A program made the translations under genes and the position numbers. From assembly GCA_963573385.1 (NCBI GenBank), contig CAUYLG010026686.1, forward strand, positions 32,712-96,711: a DNA stretch of 64,000 bases. Direction: 5' to 3'. Source of the DNA: Cacajao melanocephalus. Its lineage: Eukaryota; Chordata; Mammalia; Primates; Pitheciidae. The notes under the pieces are model-generated. The model had not been told where the DNA came from and made no database searches. It was given only the letters and a program-made list of their open reading frames with translations. Below are positions 20,979 to 34,204 of the stretch, piece by piece. How positions within the stretch are numbered: the stretch's first letter is position 1; every line of letters starts with the position of its first letter.

Positions 20979-23574
20979 ATGTCCACCAGGAAAAACATAG
21001 TCCTACCGTTAGAGTTTAGAACAATAGACTTCACAGCAATGTGCATTTGACAAATCTGGATGTAGTTGCTTTTTTAGAAATTCTTTAGATTTTTCCATTT
21101 GGCTAAAATATTAATTTTTTGAGTAGCTCTACATTATAGTATATAGCAGAATATTATAGTATAGGTATTTGTGGCAGTGTATATGTGTTTTGGTGAATGT
21201 GCATATGTATAGTATAGATGTAGATATACACACAGGCAGACATGTGTACACACACATACACACACACATTTATGTGTGTATGAATTTTTTTTTCCTTTCA
21301 ATAGGATTTGGAAGGAAGTGTGCAGATGTGGATGCATTTCACTATCTTGAACTATAAATCTGCTGAAGTTTAAAAATCAGAGTGGGTCACCAAAGAAAAT
21401 ACAAATGCCATATCTGAAAAATTAATTCCACAAAGTTTAAATGTAAAGGAAATTGATGCCTTACATCTCTAAGTACTATTAGTGAGAAAAAGCATTTCAT
21501 GCAGTTTTCACTCAGAAGCGAGTGTTCCATTTGCACAAATTTGTTCACAGATGTTTAATAACAACTTTCCAAGTATAAAGTGGACCTGTCCTAATATGCG
21601 CCCTTTCCAAATCCACTTATTTATCTTTCTACATCCTCTTCCAATCAAAGGAACCTTAGATTCATCAGAAAACCGATGAGTCATGCATTGTAATGCAGGT
21701 GGTAGTTCATGAACTTAAGATCATATGTTGGAGGTTTCAAGTAACAGGAAGGCAATAGGAAAGCTGCACAAAAAGGAGTAAAAAGCCACCTTTATTAAAG
21801 TACAAAGGAAGAGTTGTTTGGTGAAGAAGTTGTTATATCAGAGTTACCATGATTATTACTTTTAGATGGACTAATTTTGTTGTAGGAATTAAACCTAATA
21901 ATTGTGCTTTGGTTTATTTGAGATCACTTTATTTATAATGATTTCCCAGGCACTTGAGACTGTAGATTTCATTAAGTTCAATGAGACCATTTGTTTCAGC
22001 TTAATAATACACATGATTCCCCAAACAGTAAGTTGCTTATATTTAAACATGATCATGTGAAGAAACCCATAATTGTTATTGCCCATAAAGACACGTGAAA
22101 ATGGTAAAACAGGAGTAATACTTATTCATCCCTTATAAGTAAAAGCATAATACATTACTTTAAGAGGCTTGAATATCTAATACAAAACTTGTAGATTACA
22201 TTCCTACTTCATTGTGTGCATATTACATCTTTTCTTTCTAGGAAACATCTAGAAAAAGCAGTTGCAGCTCTCAAAATGCAAAAAATTAAAATATATTTAA
22301 AATAATACTTAAAACAGTAAGATTTCCACAATTTCTATTTCAAACACGTTTTTAAGACTATTGATAATTTTATTATTCTTTTTGATGGAAATGAGTTTTC
22401 AAGGAACTAGCTGGATAATTCTAAGGCTATTAGAGGACAGAGAACATTAAAATCAAAGAATAAAGTCCACTATGATGAGCATTAGAAGACTTCCATGATT
22501 CTTTAATTTCTGGTAGAATTCTTGCTGTTTCCTTTGATGAGACTGCTTTGCAGCTCTCAATAGTTTGGATATTTTCTAATGCATCAATAGAATGTGATTA
22601 AGTGTTGATTTATATTATACGGCATTAACCATGACAAAAAATTTAATCTGTTTTTCTAGATAGGATTTCCAGTTTTGTGTTTCAACCAGCTAATTATTCC
22701 TGCTCTTCAGAAACACCAGAGTATATCTGATTTTTAAATTTTATTTCATGACTGACTGGTCACTGTCAGATGACAAGGGATTGAAAATTGCTGCCAGAAA
22801 TTGATAATTCATAATTTAGGTGAGAAGAATAGAGCCAAGATTTGTAACCCCCCCCTCCATCAATGATCTACTGCTCAGACTCCTGCACCTCTACATCAGG
22901 AACTGAAGATGGGAGGAAAGGACAAGAGTGTCTTTTAAAGGTCTGTGGCATCTCATGGGTAGCACTTGTTTCAAATGTTCTCTTGTCTTGAGAGAGGATT
23001 ATTTCTAGTGTCAGAAACCTCCTTTCATATTTCATAATGTTACGCCTAAGTTTGGGTCACGAGGTTTGATGCTCTTTGTGATTTCTGGCTTTGAGGAAAA
23101 TAATTGCTGAGGTTGTAGCATTTACAATCCAGTTTGCTTTTCTGAAAAAAAGGGTATTTCATGCAGCATAATGCAAGGACAAGATTGTGGGCAGCCATGA
23201 GGTATCTCTATTTTCAAAGCTCGTCTTAGATACAGTTGATGTAAAAACTTCCAAAGTCATGATAATGTAGGTGACACCTCTTATCCCCCAGCCCCACCAT
23301 CTGGCTTGTGACTGCAGCCCTGGCTATTGCAACCAGTTTTATATATGTGTAACCAATGTCACTGCACATTTGTCACTCTCTAAATTTTGGTTGTCCTGAC
23401 CCCAGGTGACACTCAAGACTGGAGGTCTAAGTGAATTAATGTCACATGGCGCAACCCATGAGCTGACAGTTGTGCCCCCTTCAGCCCCTCTGGCCAACAA
23501 TTCTGTGTTCATGGTATATGTATCAGAAGGTTCTGATGGGGCTGAGCCCTCATTTCCCAAAGTGATGAATACTA
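20979..23574. other. Unassigned sequence with CA/TG tract
   Basis: A mixed CA/TG tract lies at about 21226-21270. I recognise nothing else in the remaining 2.5 kb, including around the CCCCCC at about 22850 and the moderately GC-richer stretch near 23280-23560. Confidence 0.4.
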
Positions 23575-24184
23575 TTTTAAACTTTTATTTTAGGTCCAGG
23601 AGTACATGTGAAGGTTTGTTATTTCAGTGACCTTGTGTGATAGGGGTTTGTTGTACAGATTATTTTATCACTGAGGTATTGAGTTGAGCACCCAACAGTT
23701 AACTGTCCTGCTCTTCTCCTCCCTCCTACCCTCCAGCCGCAAATAGACCCGAGTGTCTGTTTTTCCCTTCTTTGTGTTCATGAGTTCTCATCATTTAGCT
23801 CCCACTTATAAGTTAGAATATGTGGTTTTTGGTTTTCTATTTCTGTTCCTTAAGAACAAGGTTAGTTTGCTAAGGATAATAGCCTCTAGCTCCACACATG
23901 TTCCTGCAAAAGATATAATCTCATTCTTTTTATGGCTGCATAATATTCCATGTTGTATATGTACCACATTTTCTTTATCCAATCTGTGTCATTGATTGGC
24001 ATGTAGGTTCATTTCATGTCTTTACTATTGTGAATAGTGCTGCAATGAACATTCACATGCATGTGTCTTTATGGTAGAATGATTTATATTCTTCTGGGCA
24101 TTTACCCAGGAATAGAATTGCTGGGTTGAATGACAGTTCTGCTTTTAGCTCTTTGAGGAATTGTCATACTGCTTCCCACAATGA
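23575..24184 (-). mobile_element. L1 3' end
   Basis: This is reverse L1 3' UTR and end of ORF2: 'ggtccaggagtacatgtgaagg', 'cattcttttt' with 'atggctgcataatattccatg', 'aatagtgctgcaatgaaca' and 'ttgctgggttgaatgaca'. It ends in the antisense 'ctgcttcccacaatg'. Old enough to lack an intact frame; truncated at about 24184. Confidence 0.9.
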
Positions 24185-25994
24185 ATATCTTAAAACCATA
24201 TATTTCTATTGGCTTTTCTTCCTTCTTTTTGTTTTACAGTCCCAGGTCCCCCACTTCTGTTCTCTGGGATCATCTTCCAAAATAAATTACCTTCCTGAAG
24301 GCCTTATCTCAAATGCCACCTGGAGGACTCATTAAGAAAGGCAAAAAAATGTGTTTAGCAAATTTAGGAATGCAAACAGTCTAGTTTTCTAGAATATAAA
24401 AATATGTTCATTGTATCTTACAGTTTCAACTATAAAATTCATTCATTTGAACAGTTAATCATTATTACTTCATCAGTATCCTTTGGTTCAAGCTATTAAA
24501 TCTTTGACTTGCCATATTGCACACAATAAAAAATATATTTGATATGAAAATCTTTAAGATTTCAGCATATGCTCTTTTAGGTAGTAGCCTAGAGATGACC
24601 TTTGTGGGTGGGTACTAACGTAAAGGCAGAATTTTCTCAGCATGACTAAGCAGCTGGTTGATTTCTGTCACTTTCTGTGGTCACTGTGTGGTTACTTGGT
24701 GCTGTCCTTGGACCATTCTGCCAGTGACACTTCATCAGAGCCACATCCCACATCGGATGCAATTGTTACTCAAGCACATAAATGGAAATATCCACAAATA
24801 GAATTATCCAGAGAAAACCTACATTTCCATTCCCAAGTAGGGATTCTGTTAGGGTTCAGAAGTCAACTGAAATTTTGCGCAAAGAGCATAAACAGAGCTC
24901 TGAGTTTTATAATAGACTCTGAAAAGCCCCCAGTCTGTGGGGGTAAATAGCAAGCAGATATCAAATGTCCTGACAGAGTGTGTTACAGGCTCTTTTTGTC
25001 TTCAGATGTAGGTTCTGGCCTCTGTGGAAATCTTAACCTAAGATTTTAGTTCATTCCTTTAATAGTATCCTTTAGATATGGCCTGGCTTGGCTATCTATA
25101 ATCCCAAAGACTTAACTATCCTCTAAGTAAAATTATGCCCTAGTCATCATTGAAGGAAGATGTTAATGAATGAGCCTATAATCCAAAAAGGAAACTCTAA
25201 TGTGAGGGTTTTTTTTTTTTTATTCTTTCCAGTGAAATGACATCTGGGCTAGTCTGGTAAGAAAAGGAGAATGGATATTTTACAGAAAAAGGTCATATCA
25301 TGATCCTCTGTCTCATCGAATATAAGGAAACAGAATCACATGCATAGCTATTATATCACAAGGATATTGTAAATTTTAAAAGTATGTTTATAGAAGGCTA
25401 ATTGAAAATCTAGCTGGCAGTTAAATTTCAGTGGTGGGAATATTTTGTAGTATATTTTTGTCCATGTTATCAGCTTTTATTGTTTAATATTAACAGCTAA
25501 TGAATGTATCTTGGAGAGTTTAAAAAACTGTACTTATATTTACTAATGAGACAAAGTACATATGCCTCCAATGCTAGGATAGGCTTAGGAACAATGGTAT
25601 AATATCAGAGCTATTTGGGTACATTCAAAAATAGTGTTTCTGGAACAATGGGATATCCTTAGAAACACTGAGGTAACATTAGGAACATTGGGAGAGCCGT
25701 GGACTGCTGGGGCCAGAAGATTCGTCTATTTCTAAACCAACATGGCTAGGAAAATCAGTGATGTGCTTCAGCTTTTTCTTTTGGTGAATCTGGGCATTTT
25801 GCAAAAGAGAATTCTTTTCTGTATATCTAATAGACACAATTCCACAGTGCATCATAGGTCACCACTTGTTATACATTTAAATTAAATGGTTCATTTCATT
25901 TGATTCAGCATCCCAACTGCTAAGTAGTAATTATCTAGCATAACCAGGTGACTTTAACAATGACAAATAGTAAATGATCACAGTTGGTACATAC
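24185..25994. other. Unassigned sequence
   Basis: No confident repeat. A T-run lies at about 25208-25221. An ATG-initiated frame of 102 codons at 24642-24950 shows no domain, and its composition matches the surroundings, so I do not call it. Confidence 0.4.
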
Positions 25995-26225
25995 TGAGCA
26001 CTTATTATGTATGAGGCTGTGTGCTGACGTTTCCCATATTACGGAATCTAATTTTCACAACACTGAGAAGTATCACTGGGCCCATTCCAATTATGAGGAA
26101 ATCAAAAGCTAGAAAAGATAAGCAACTTATTCCATGTTCCACAGCTTGAAAGAAAAGGCACTGGGTTATAACTCTGTCTGACATCCAGGCCCGTAGTCAC
26201 AACACCTGGACCACTTGACCTTCTT
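25995..26225 (-). mobile_element. MIR SINE
   Basis: This is a reverse MIR nearly complete in length: 'tgagcacttattatgtatgagg', 'cggaatctaattttcacaac', 'ccaattatgaggaaatcaaaag', 'taagcaacttattccatg' and 'tgacatccaggcccgtag' follow the reversed consensus. Confidence 0.85.
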
Positions 26226-26439
26226 CTAGGTAAGTAAAAGTAAGAACAGAGTGACTAAATGTGGATCAAAATTATGTAATAAATAAAGCTGGCATGTTTG
26301 GGCATCAACAGAGAATAAAATAAAACTACCTTCATCTATTGCATTATAGAAAATAATTTCTAGATTAACTAAAGACTCATGCACAAGGAAAAGAAAATTC
26401 TGTTAGGGTTTCTCTATACTACAGCAACAAAATTCCTTG

Positions 26440-26840
26440 AGGTCAAAAACATATGCATCTGGTCATTTACTGCAGCATTGTTTATGCAATAACTTGTAGT
26501 GTATCAATAGCATGAAATAAAATGTTACTGAGATTGCAAAAGAAATAATTAGGCACAAATCAGTTATTTAGTGTGAAAAGCAAATAGCAAAGTATATACA
26601 AAATATTATTTTTATAGTATTTACATGTATCTATGCATTTGCATGTATTATAAAACCATATAAGCATAAAAATATGGGTAAAATCCTGTTTGATTGTGAT
26701 ATGTGTTTCTTGGAGTTGTTTGTGGACAAAATGGTGAAAATGGAAGAGACGTGTAGGGGAGATAGAAGCCAAGCAATAAAAATGAAGAAAAGAAAGAGAA
26801 AAAATTGTAGTGGAAAGGAGCATACATGAGAAGTTCATAT
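26440..26840 (+). mobile_element. L1M 3' fragment, weak
   Basis: The stretch carries 'tttactgcagcattgtttatg', 'gtagtgtatcaatagcatg' and a later 'tatctatgcatttgcatgt'. This order resembles the forward 3' end of an old L1M (the 'gtccatcaataggg' and 'tatatgtatttgcttgtat' landmarks). Divergence is high. Confidence 0.45.
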
Positions 26841-28764
26841 TTTATAGTGACCTAAAATTTAAAACTCCAGAAAATGCCAGTAGTAGCTTTTAAATAGGAA
26901 AAGTACTTTCTCATCATTTAAACACTTCGTAGAATCTTAAATTTCATTACCTGTTTTTTCCTGTGTTTAATAAATGCAGATACAGGCTTTTATATTGCAT
27001 CTTCTTGTGTTCACTAAAGTTTCCCAATTTTACTAATGGTCATTCAAAATTCCCTGAGCCGCAATTAATTTCTCTCTTTTCTACAATTTTCTTTCCCTCT
27101 GTCAGGCTCTTTTATGGCATTTTCCATGATCGATTTTGTTTTATGTTTTTTTAAAAAAATAATTTCTTATGATTAAGATTCATTTGCATCATAGAACACA
27201 TCTGCCTTACAGAATTTTCAAGAGAATTTGGCACTTTAAACAACACAAAGTTACCATCCCAGGATTCACTGATGTATTCATTAAATATTTATTCTAAACC
27301 TATTATTATATACAATCTTTTGGCTAGGCAAATTGAGTATTACACAAATGAAACATGGAAATCTTGAATGAAGACTGCCATGACACTGTCTACTCTTTAG
27401 ATTAATTTGATTTGCAAGACCCAAACCATTCATAATACGAATTAACATGTTGCTTTAAAACTTTATATTTTGTAACCTCAAAAATTTTTGTCAGCTATAC
27501 ACATATGTGTATGCATATATGTGTTTGCATTAGAATATGAGATAACACGCTAATATGCACAATATCCAAATTATTAATATATGTCTTAGGCCAAAGATAT
27601 TTGTATATGACGTATTTTATTTCTGGTAAAAATATGCAAGACCAACTTTGTAGCGCCTCATTAAAATAAAAATGCAAAAAACAAAAACAAAAAAAAAGAG
27701 CTTTAATTAGCCTATTTGGATTTCCTGATATTTTGTTTGATAATATTAGAAACTTTATTTGGCTAGGGAATAGCAGTTATTTTGAATTACACCCCATTCT
27801 GTATCAAGACACTTGTTTAATGAGGTGTTAGCTCATGAAGGAGTATTACAAGTTGATAGACTGTGGAAGATTACCATTAGGTAATGTTTAGTAAAAACTA
27901 TAATTTAACAGACACAGGCACAAAGGATAATTTTGCAAATCCTTTCAGAAACAACTATCTAATTGTGAACATATCTAAGAAGTTCGCCACAAACTTTAGT
28001 TACTTCCAGCTAGCCATGGAAAGAAAGGTGAGATGGAAAAACACGTATTACTCCCTACTTGCAAAAATAACTTCACAAAGCAATTATTCTAAAAACTTAA
28101 AATATCTTAGCAATATCTCCATCAGTTCTTCTCAGCTCAAGAATAAATGGGTTGCTTTGCCACTATATGCATCCTATAAGAAATTGTTTTATGGTGCCCT
28201 CTGAAGAAGTAGGTCTTTTACAAAGACCTACTAGTGTTGAATGTTTTTGACTCCTTACCTTGCCCACTTAAAGCAACTGTTATTTTTGAAGAAAGATGTA
28301 AAAGCCACATACAGATGCTTTTGTCCCTGACTGGTTGGTGGAGACAAGATAATGCAGACTAAAGATTTTTCTTGTTTAGAACAGGGTCAGAGCTAAGGAA
28401 CTGTTTTCATTGGGGAATGAATATGCTTAGGTCCTTTAAGAAACTTGACAAACATGAACAAATTTAAAGATGGCCCACAGAACTGAACTCTCAGCAGAGG
28501 GAACAAATTTGCCCCAAAGGATGGCATGAATAAGAGTGCCAAGTATTATTATCAATAAAAAGAATATTACTGATAATATTTGCTAGTTTAAAAATGCTGA
28601 TAAATGCATCTTCTGCACTTTACACTTCTATGCATCTTTCTAATTCTCTGAAGAGATCACAAATTAGTTTCTTTCTTTTTTTTTTCAAAACACCCTATCA
28701 CTAACTAAAGAACTACAGAAAACTGTCTCATTTTGATAGCCCAAAGTGAATCAGGGACAGGAGT
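26841..28764. other. Unassigned AT-rich sequence
   Basis: No family is recognised. It contains a 16-base palindrome at 27497-27512 (ATACACAT/ATGTGTAT) and a perfect 11-bp hairpin at 28208-28232, listed separately. Confidence 0.4.
28208..28232. repeat. Perfect 11-bp inverted repeat, 3-nt loop
   Basis: AGTAGGTCTTT (28208-28218) and AAAGACCTACT (28222-28232) are exact reverse complements around the loop TAC. I know of no element that explains it. Confidence 0.9.
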
Positions 28765-28955
28765 TCTGCACGCTTCCTAAATGCCAAACACTATTCGAAA
28801 CAGTGGGTGTGATGTATTAACTTAATATATTCGATCCCTATGAAGTAGACACTACTAATCTGTTTTATAAATGTGAAAGTGAGGCAGAGAGAGGCTAAGT
28901 TCCCCCTTAAAATGTCACACAGCTATTAAGAAGTGGAGTCGGAAGTAAAGGTTTT
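28765..28955 (-). mobile_element. MIR SINE
   Basis: This is a reverse MIR: 'ttcctaaatgccaaacactatt', 'tccctatgaagtagacac', 'aagtgaggcagagagaggct' and 'aatgtcacacagctattaag' match the reversed consensus landmarks closely. Confidence 0.87.
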
Positions 28956-29295
28956 AAGTATTGGAGGGCTAATTCAGGAACCTGCAATCTAGACTGCTGT
29001 GTGTGTGGGAAGAAGGCTGAGGGAGGGCAGAGAGTGGAGGTGGTGGGAAGAAGCATTGCTAATATCTGTGGAAAGCTTTGTATGTCATATGCTGGTCTAA
29101 CAGGAATCAATGCACTTTACCCTGGCAGTCTCCTGAGTTGTTCTCAATGCTCCTACAGAAGGAACTAAAGCAGTGAGGTGAAATAATGCATTCCCATATT
29201 ACTTACATGGCATCTTTTGATGAGCTAACTTATACTGCTAAATGTACATAAACACAAATCCATATTTCATGGCAAAAACCAGGGAGGAAAAGTGT

Positions 29296-29525
29296 TTACA
29301 GAGCACAGGTCTTGGAGTGAAAAAGTGCAGGACTGAAATCTTAACTCTGGCATTTACTAGCTGTGTGGTTTTAGACATCTTACTTAAACCATATAAAAAG
29401 GAGTTGTCAATGCAATTAACTTGATAACATCTACCTCCAATATGTGAAGTATTAACACGATACAATGAATGTGAATCACCAACGCAGAGTCAGGCAGCAG
29501 AGGCATTACAATTATTGTTACTTAT
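29296..29525 (+). mobile_element. MIR SINE
   Basis: This is a forward MIR: 'gagcacaggtcttggagtg', 'gaaatcttaactctggcattt', 'actagctgtgtggttttagac' and 'cgcagagtcaggcagcag' track the consensus, with a degraded 3' part. Confidence 0.82.
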
Positions 29526-30548
29526 AATAGAAGGGAAACATGGGTCATTGTTTAGGTGTAACATGTGCTGTTTGTTTATATGTCTTCCTAAATTCTGTTT
29601 GTGGGAATTTCTTTGTGCAAATGGAACAAAGTGACAACGCACATTGCATTTTATGTTGTCAGGGCCCATGTGAGTTGGCATGGCATTATGTTGAGTCTTT
29701 GTAATATATATAGTGACTAAGCCTACGGGAGATATAATGACATCTATGGAAAGAGTCAGGCATCCTCAATTCCACAGTGTAATTGATCCCAATTAAATTT
29801 TCAGCACTATTTCCATTTAAACTAGGAAGGGATATTACTATACTTCTTAATCTCAATTGTAGTAATTCTACTTATTTCATTTTCCTTGAAAAATCTCAAA
29901 ACATGTACAAATACTTGACATTATCAACCCCACAAAGAAAAAATAAAATGCTCTCTCTAAAAAATATTCCAAAATACACTAATGTTAATCTCTCAGGTCA
30001 ATTTAATTAATTTTATAGAAAAAAGAAGAAACTAAATTTCCCAATGTTAATAAGCTATAATTAAAAAATATATCTAAATGAACATTTGGGAATAATTTAA
30101 CAATTTGAAAATGATATAACTGACCATTAGATATATGTTTTAATTTTTTCATACTTGTGTTGGACATCATTTGTGCATTGTCTCTATTTTTGAACAGAAA
30201 ACATCAGTAAATAAATGCCATTAATCCAGCTATGACAATCATTAAGATATATTTGACTTTTAAGGTTGACTTCTCTTCAGTTTTTTTTTCAGCAATAGAA
30301 GTCAATAACCTACGTGTGTTTAATGAATAGTTTTACAATATTGTTCTTACCATTGAATTAGAAAAGATTTTAAGGGAAAATATAATGCTTTTATATATTT
30401 CATTTTATATTTGTTAAATAACATAAAATGGATACCAGTCTTAAATAGTAGATGATAGACAGCATACGTAGCTTCATGGTGGCTATTTACAATTTGACTA
30501 TACATGCAGAAAAATTGATAACATAATTAATATGCATATAGACAATTG
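29526..30548. other. Unassigned AT-rich sequence
   Basis: No repeat family or gene recognised. Confidence 0.4.
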
Positions 30549-30702
30549 TTTTTTGTTTGTTTGTTGGCAAAAGGGTCTCATGCTGTCACGCAGGCTAGAA
30601 TTCAGTGGCATAGTCAAATCTGACTTTAGCCTCAAACTCCTGGGCTCAAGAGATCTTCCTGCCTCAGTTTCTTGAGTAGCTGGGATTACAGGTGTGAGCC
30701 AT
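30549..30702 (-). mobile_element. Alu monomer or truncated old Alu
   Basis: This is a reverse Alu-related sequence of about 150 bp: a T-rich lead (ttttgtttgtttgttgg), 'gggtctcatgctgtcacgcagg', 'cctcaaactcctgggctcaag', and an end in 'tagctgggattacaggtgtg'. It holds a single monomer, so it is either a free Alu monomer (FLAM/FRAM class) or a deleted AluJ. The 'ctcaaactcctgggctcaag' wording is typical of the oldest Alu types. Confidence 0.85.
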
Positions 30703-30844
30703 ACATGGATTTTATATGTATTAATAATTATATAATATTAAATGTATTTTTATTATTCCATTTAAAATATAGTGTAAAACATATTTTGTTTTAATATGTA
30801 TGTAAAATGTAGTTTAAAATGTTTTAAATATTTATATTTTTTAA

Positions 30845-31140
<296 letters not shown>

Positions 31141-31624
31141 ACTTTTCTTAATTTTAACAAAGTAGGCTTTCCTAAATTCTTAGGATTAGTTTTTGCCCCT
31201 TAATTCCGGATGAATATTACCTAAATTAATTATGTAATTTCTCATTATTGGAGGACCAGTCAAGAGCTGTACTGCTGAGAAAGTCATCAAAGAGAGATTC
31301 AAGAGAAATTATAGACATAAAATATTTTCATTCAAGATAATTTTTGGCTAAAATCAATAGGTTGCAGATGAAAAGATGTGTCTCTTTATTAATGAGGTGT
31401 TGCTCTTAAAAGAACACCTGGCCTGCTTCCAAATTCAAGAGGCCACATTATCTAAACTCCTACTCATTTTGTGGAGAGGGAAAAAAACAACAACGTAGGA
31501 AAAGTATGTTTTTCAATTGGACCACTTGCCATAGAAGTAATACAATGAGAATACTGGTTTCAGGAAGGAAGGATCCAACTAATTCTTCACATTTTAGTAT
31601 AGCTAGGAATTTAGATGTCTTTCT
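31141..31624. other. Unassigned sequence
   Basis: No feature recognised. Confidence 0.4.
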
Positions 31625-31787
31625 GACTCTTTTCTCTCCTCACACTGCCACTAGACCATGAGTTCCTTAATGTTCTGGAGAATACCTTGTACACCATTTA
31701 TATCCACAATGCCAAGCAGAGCAGCTACCATATTGTAAGCTTCCAACAGTTGATTCTTATTTTCATTATTTGGTGAATGAATGTATG
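31625..31787 (+). mobile_element. L2 3' end
   Basis: Diverged L2 tail: 'ctagaccatgagttccttaatg', 'acaatgccaagcagagcagc' and a terminal 'ggtgaatgaatg' keep the L2 3' order. Confidence 0.6.
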
Positions 31788-32311
31788 TGTGTATACTACT
31801 GATTGTTAAGGTCCATGATCTGAGTACATCTTGAACATATTGAAATAATCAATTATTTTTGCCTAATTTGATAATCTATAATCATATCTCTTTAATAAGA
31901 AACCCAAAATTATATTTCTAACCCAAGATATAATTTTTTTAAATTAACATTTAGAAAGATCTAGAAAGAAGAGAAATCAGCTATGAATATTGGGAGAATA
32001 CAGTGTCTTCCCATAACATCTATCATGAATATTGGATAAAAATTTGGGTGATTTCAGTTTTGTTTGAAAACTGTTACTTTTCATTATTGTTGAAGACTTT
32101 GCTGTTCTGGTAAAATAATAATAATGATAAAATACTTTACCCTATAAATGCACTTTCACAACTCAATGGAACTTAGCTAAATTACTGCTGAGTACCTAAA
32201 GAGGGAAATCCTTAGTGGTTAACTGCACTCCTGCCAAAATTTTCATTCTACAAACTATGGCCCATTAATTTCCCCTTACTATATCACAGGTATAAATTGT
32301 GGTTAATTGGT
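31788..32311. other. Unassigned AT-rich sequence
   Basis: No feature recognised. Confidence 0.4.
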
Positions 32312-32412
32312 TAGCTAGTGTCTTGGTTTCTTGTAATAGCATAGGTGTAATAATATTTACCTGATAAGATTCCTTATAGGATTAAATGTTTTCTGTATTT
32401 AGCGCAGTCCTT
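32312..32412 (+). mobile_element. MIR SINE, 3' half
   Basis: 'gtcttggtttcttgtaatag', 'ttacctgataagattccttat' and 'gattaaatgttttctgtattt' match the second half of a forward MIR. Confidence 0.65.
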
Positions 32413-32414
32413 GT

Positions 32415-32545
32415 CATTTATTTATTGATTCCACAATTACTTTAGCACCAATTATGTGCCAGGCTTCGTTCTAGAAGCCATGAACACAGCAATACATACA
32501 AGAGACAAAATTTTTTGACGTAAAACTTATATTCTAGCTATTTTA
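32415..32545 (-). mobile_element. L2 3' end
   Basis: This is a reverse L2 tail: 'tttattgattccacaattac', 'accaattatgtgccaggcttcg', 'aagccatgaacacagcaata' and 'aaacttatattctagc' match the reversed L2 end (tgtgccaggcac, tacagcagtgaac, gcttacattctag). Confidence 0.75.
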
Positions 32546-32614
32546 GAGCTCTAGAGTATTTGTCTCTTAGCTAACATAATTCCTCAAAATAAATTGATTT
32601 GTGAATGTTAAACT

Positions 32615-34204
32615 AATTTTTCATTTCTGAGATAAATCCTATACAGATAGAACATACAATACTTTTCATGTGTTTCTGGATTCTGCCTGCTAAAAATCTG
32701 TGGAGGACTTCTGTATCTATATTCATAAGATCCTTGTCATTTTATTTTCTATATTGATAAATTGTTTGCAATTTTCTTTTCTTGTGATGTCTTTGTCTGA
32801 TTATGGTATCAGGGTAATATTAGCCTCATCAAATCAGATGAGAAGGATTCTCTCATTTTCTATTTTTTAGAGGAGTAGCAAGTTAGTATTAATTAATCTT
32901 TAAATGTTTGGTAGAATTAACTAGTGAAGCCATGTGGGCCTGGAGCTAATTTCTAATTCAATTTTTATATTTTTTACATATGCATTTAGATTTTGTATTT
33001 CTTCTTGAATCAGTTTGAGTCGTTTGTGTCCTTCTAAAATGTATCTCTTTTACTTAATTTTAAGTAATGGCGTGTATGACACATAATTTTTTATATTATT
33101 CTTTTATAATTATATGTATTTCTGTAAAGTCAGTGGTAGTAATGTTCTCTCTTTTATTCCTTATTTAGTAATTTCAATTCCCTCTGTTTCTCTGTAAAAG
33201 ATCTCTGTAAAACATCCCTCTGTTTCTCTGTGAAAGATTTCAGTTCCTTCTGTTACCTGTAAAGGATCTTATCAGGTAAAGACCTTTCTTACACATTTCA
33301 ATTCTAGCTAAAGTTTTATCAATTTTATTGATCTTTTTAAGGAACCAACTTTTAGGTTTGTTGACTTACTGTGTTGCTTTCTATTCTTTAGTTTATTAAT
33401 TGCTTCTTTATTTTTATAACTTCTTGCTTTGGATTTACTTTGCGCTTCTTTTTCAAGGCTGTCAAGATAAAAATTAGGCTATTGATTTGAGATCTTTTTA
33501 TCTTCTACAATGTACACCTTTACAAGTATAAATTTTCCTCTAAGCATTGTTTCAGATGAATCACATATTTTTGGTATGTTGTGTCTTTATTTTCATTTAC
33601 TTTAAAGCATTTTCTTCCCTATCTAATGTATTCTTTGACTCCTTTGTTATTTAGGAGTGTATTGTTTAATTTCTGCTTATTTGTACACTTTCCAAATTTA
33701 TTTTTATTGTTTTCTCCATTGTGGTTGGAGAGAATACTTTGTATGATTTTAATCCTTTTCAATTTACTTAGGATTATTTTACGGACTATCAGATAGTGTA
33801 TCCATGAGAATGTTTCATATGCACTTGGGAAGAATGCATATTCTGTTTTTGTTGGATGGAATGGTTTATAGATGTCTGTTTGGTCATGTTGAACCAGAGA
33901 ATGCTAAAGTATTTTATTTCCTTGTCACTTTTGCCTGATTGTCCTATAAATTATTGAAAATGGGATATTAAAATTTTTACTTTTTATTGTTAATTATCTA
34001 TGTGCTCCTTTAAATCTGTTAGATTTCGCTTTATGTAATTTCCAGCTGTGTGGTGAGGTGCATATATGTTTATAATTAATATATCTTTTTGATACAGTGA
34101 CCCCTTTATCATTAGAAATGGAAACCTCATTTCTAGTAACAGATTTGTTTTAAAACGTATTTTGTTGATATTAGTATAGGAACTCTTGCTTTCTTGTGGT
34201 TTAA
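32615..34204 (-). pseudogene. L1M ORF2 relic (reverse transcriptase region)
   Basis: This is reverse L1M sequence covering part of ORF2. Landmarks on the + strand include 'ttcataagatccttgtcattt', 'cttgtgatgtctttgtctg', 'ttattgatctttttaaggaac', 'cctctaagcattgtttcag', 'tgatacagtgacccctttatc' and 'gaactcttgctttcttgtgg'. The frame is destroyed by many stops. It holds a short local triplication at about 33179-33268. The L1 stops at about 34204 where an MLT1 element is inserted, and L1M sequence with the next upstream part of the same gene order resumes at about 37180. The two are therefore very probably one element. Confidence 0.87.

Noticed and set aside
24642..24950. 102-codon ATG frame
   Set aside because: No recognisable domain, AT-rich composition equal to its surroundings, and no flanking splice or promoter evidence.
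28208..28240. Hairpin followed by T-rich sequence as a bacterial-type terminator
   Set aside because: The DNA is clearly vertebrate; the T-run is not adjacent to the stem and there is no gene upstream.
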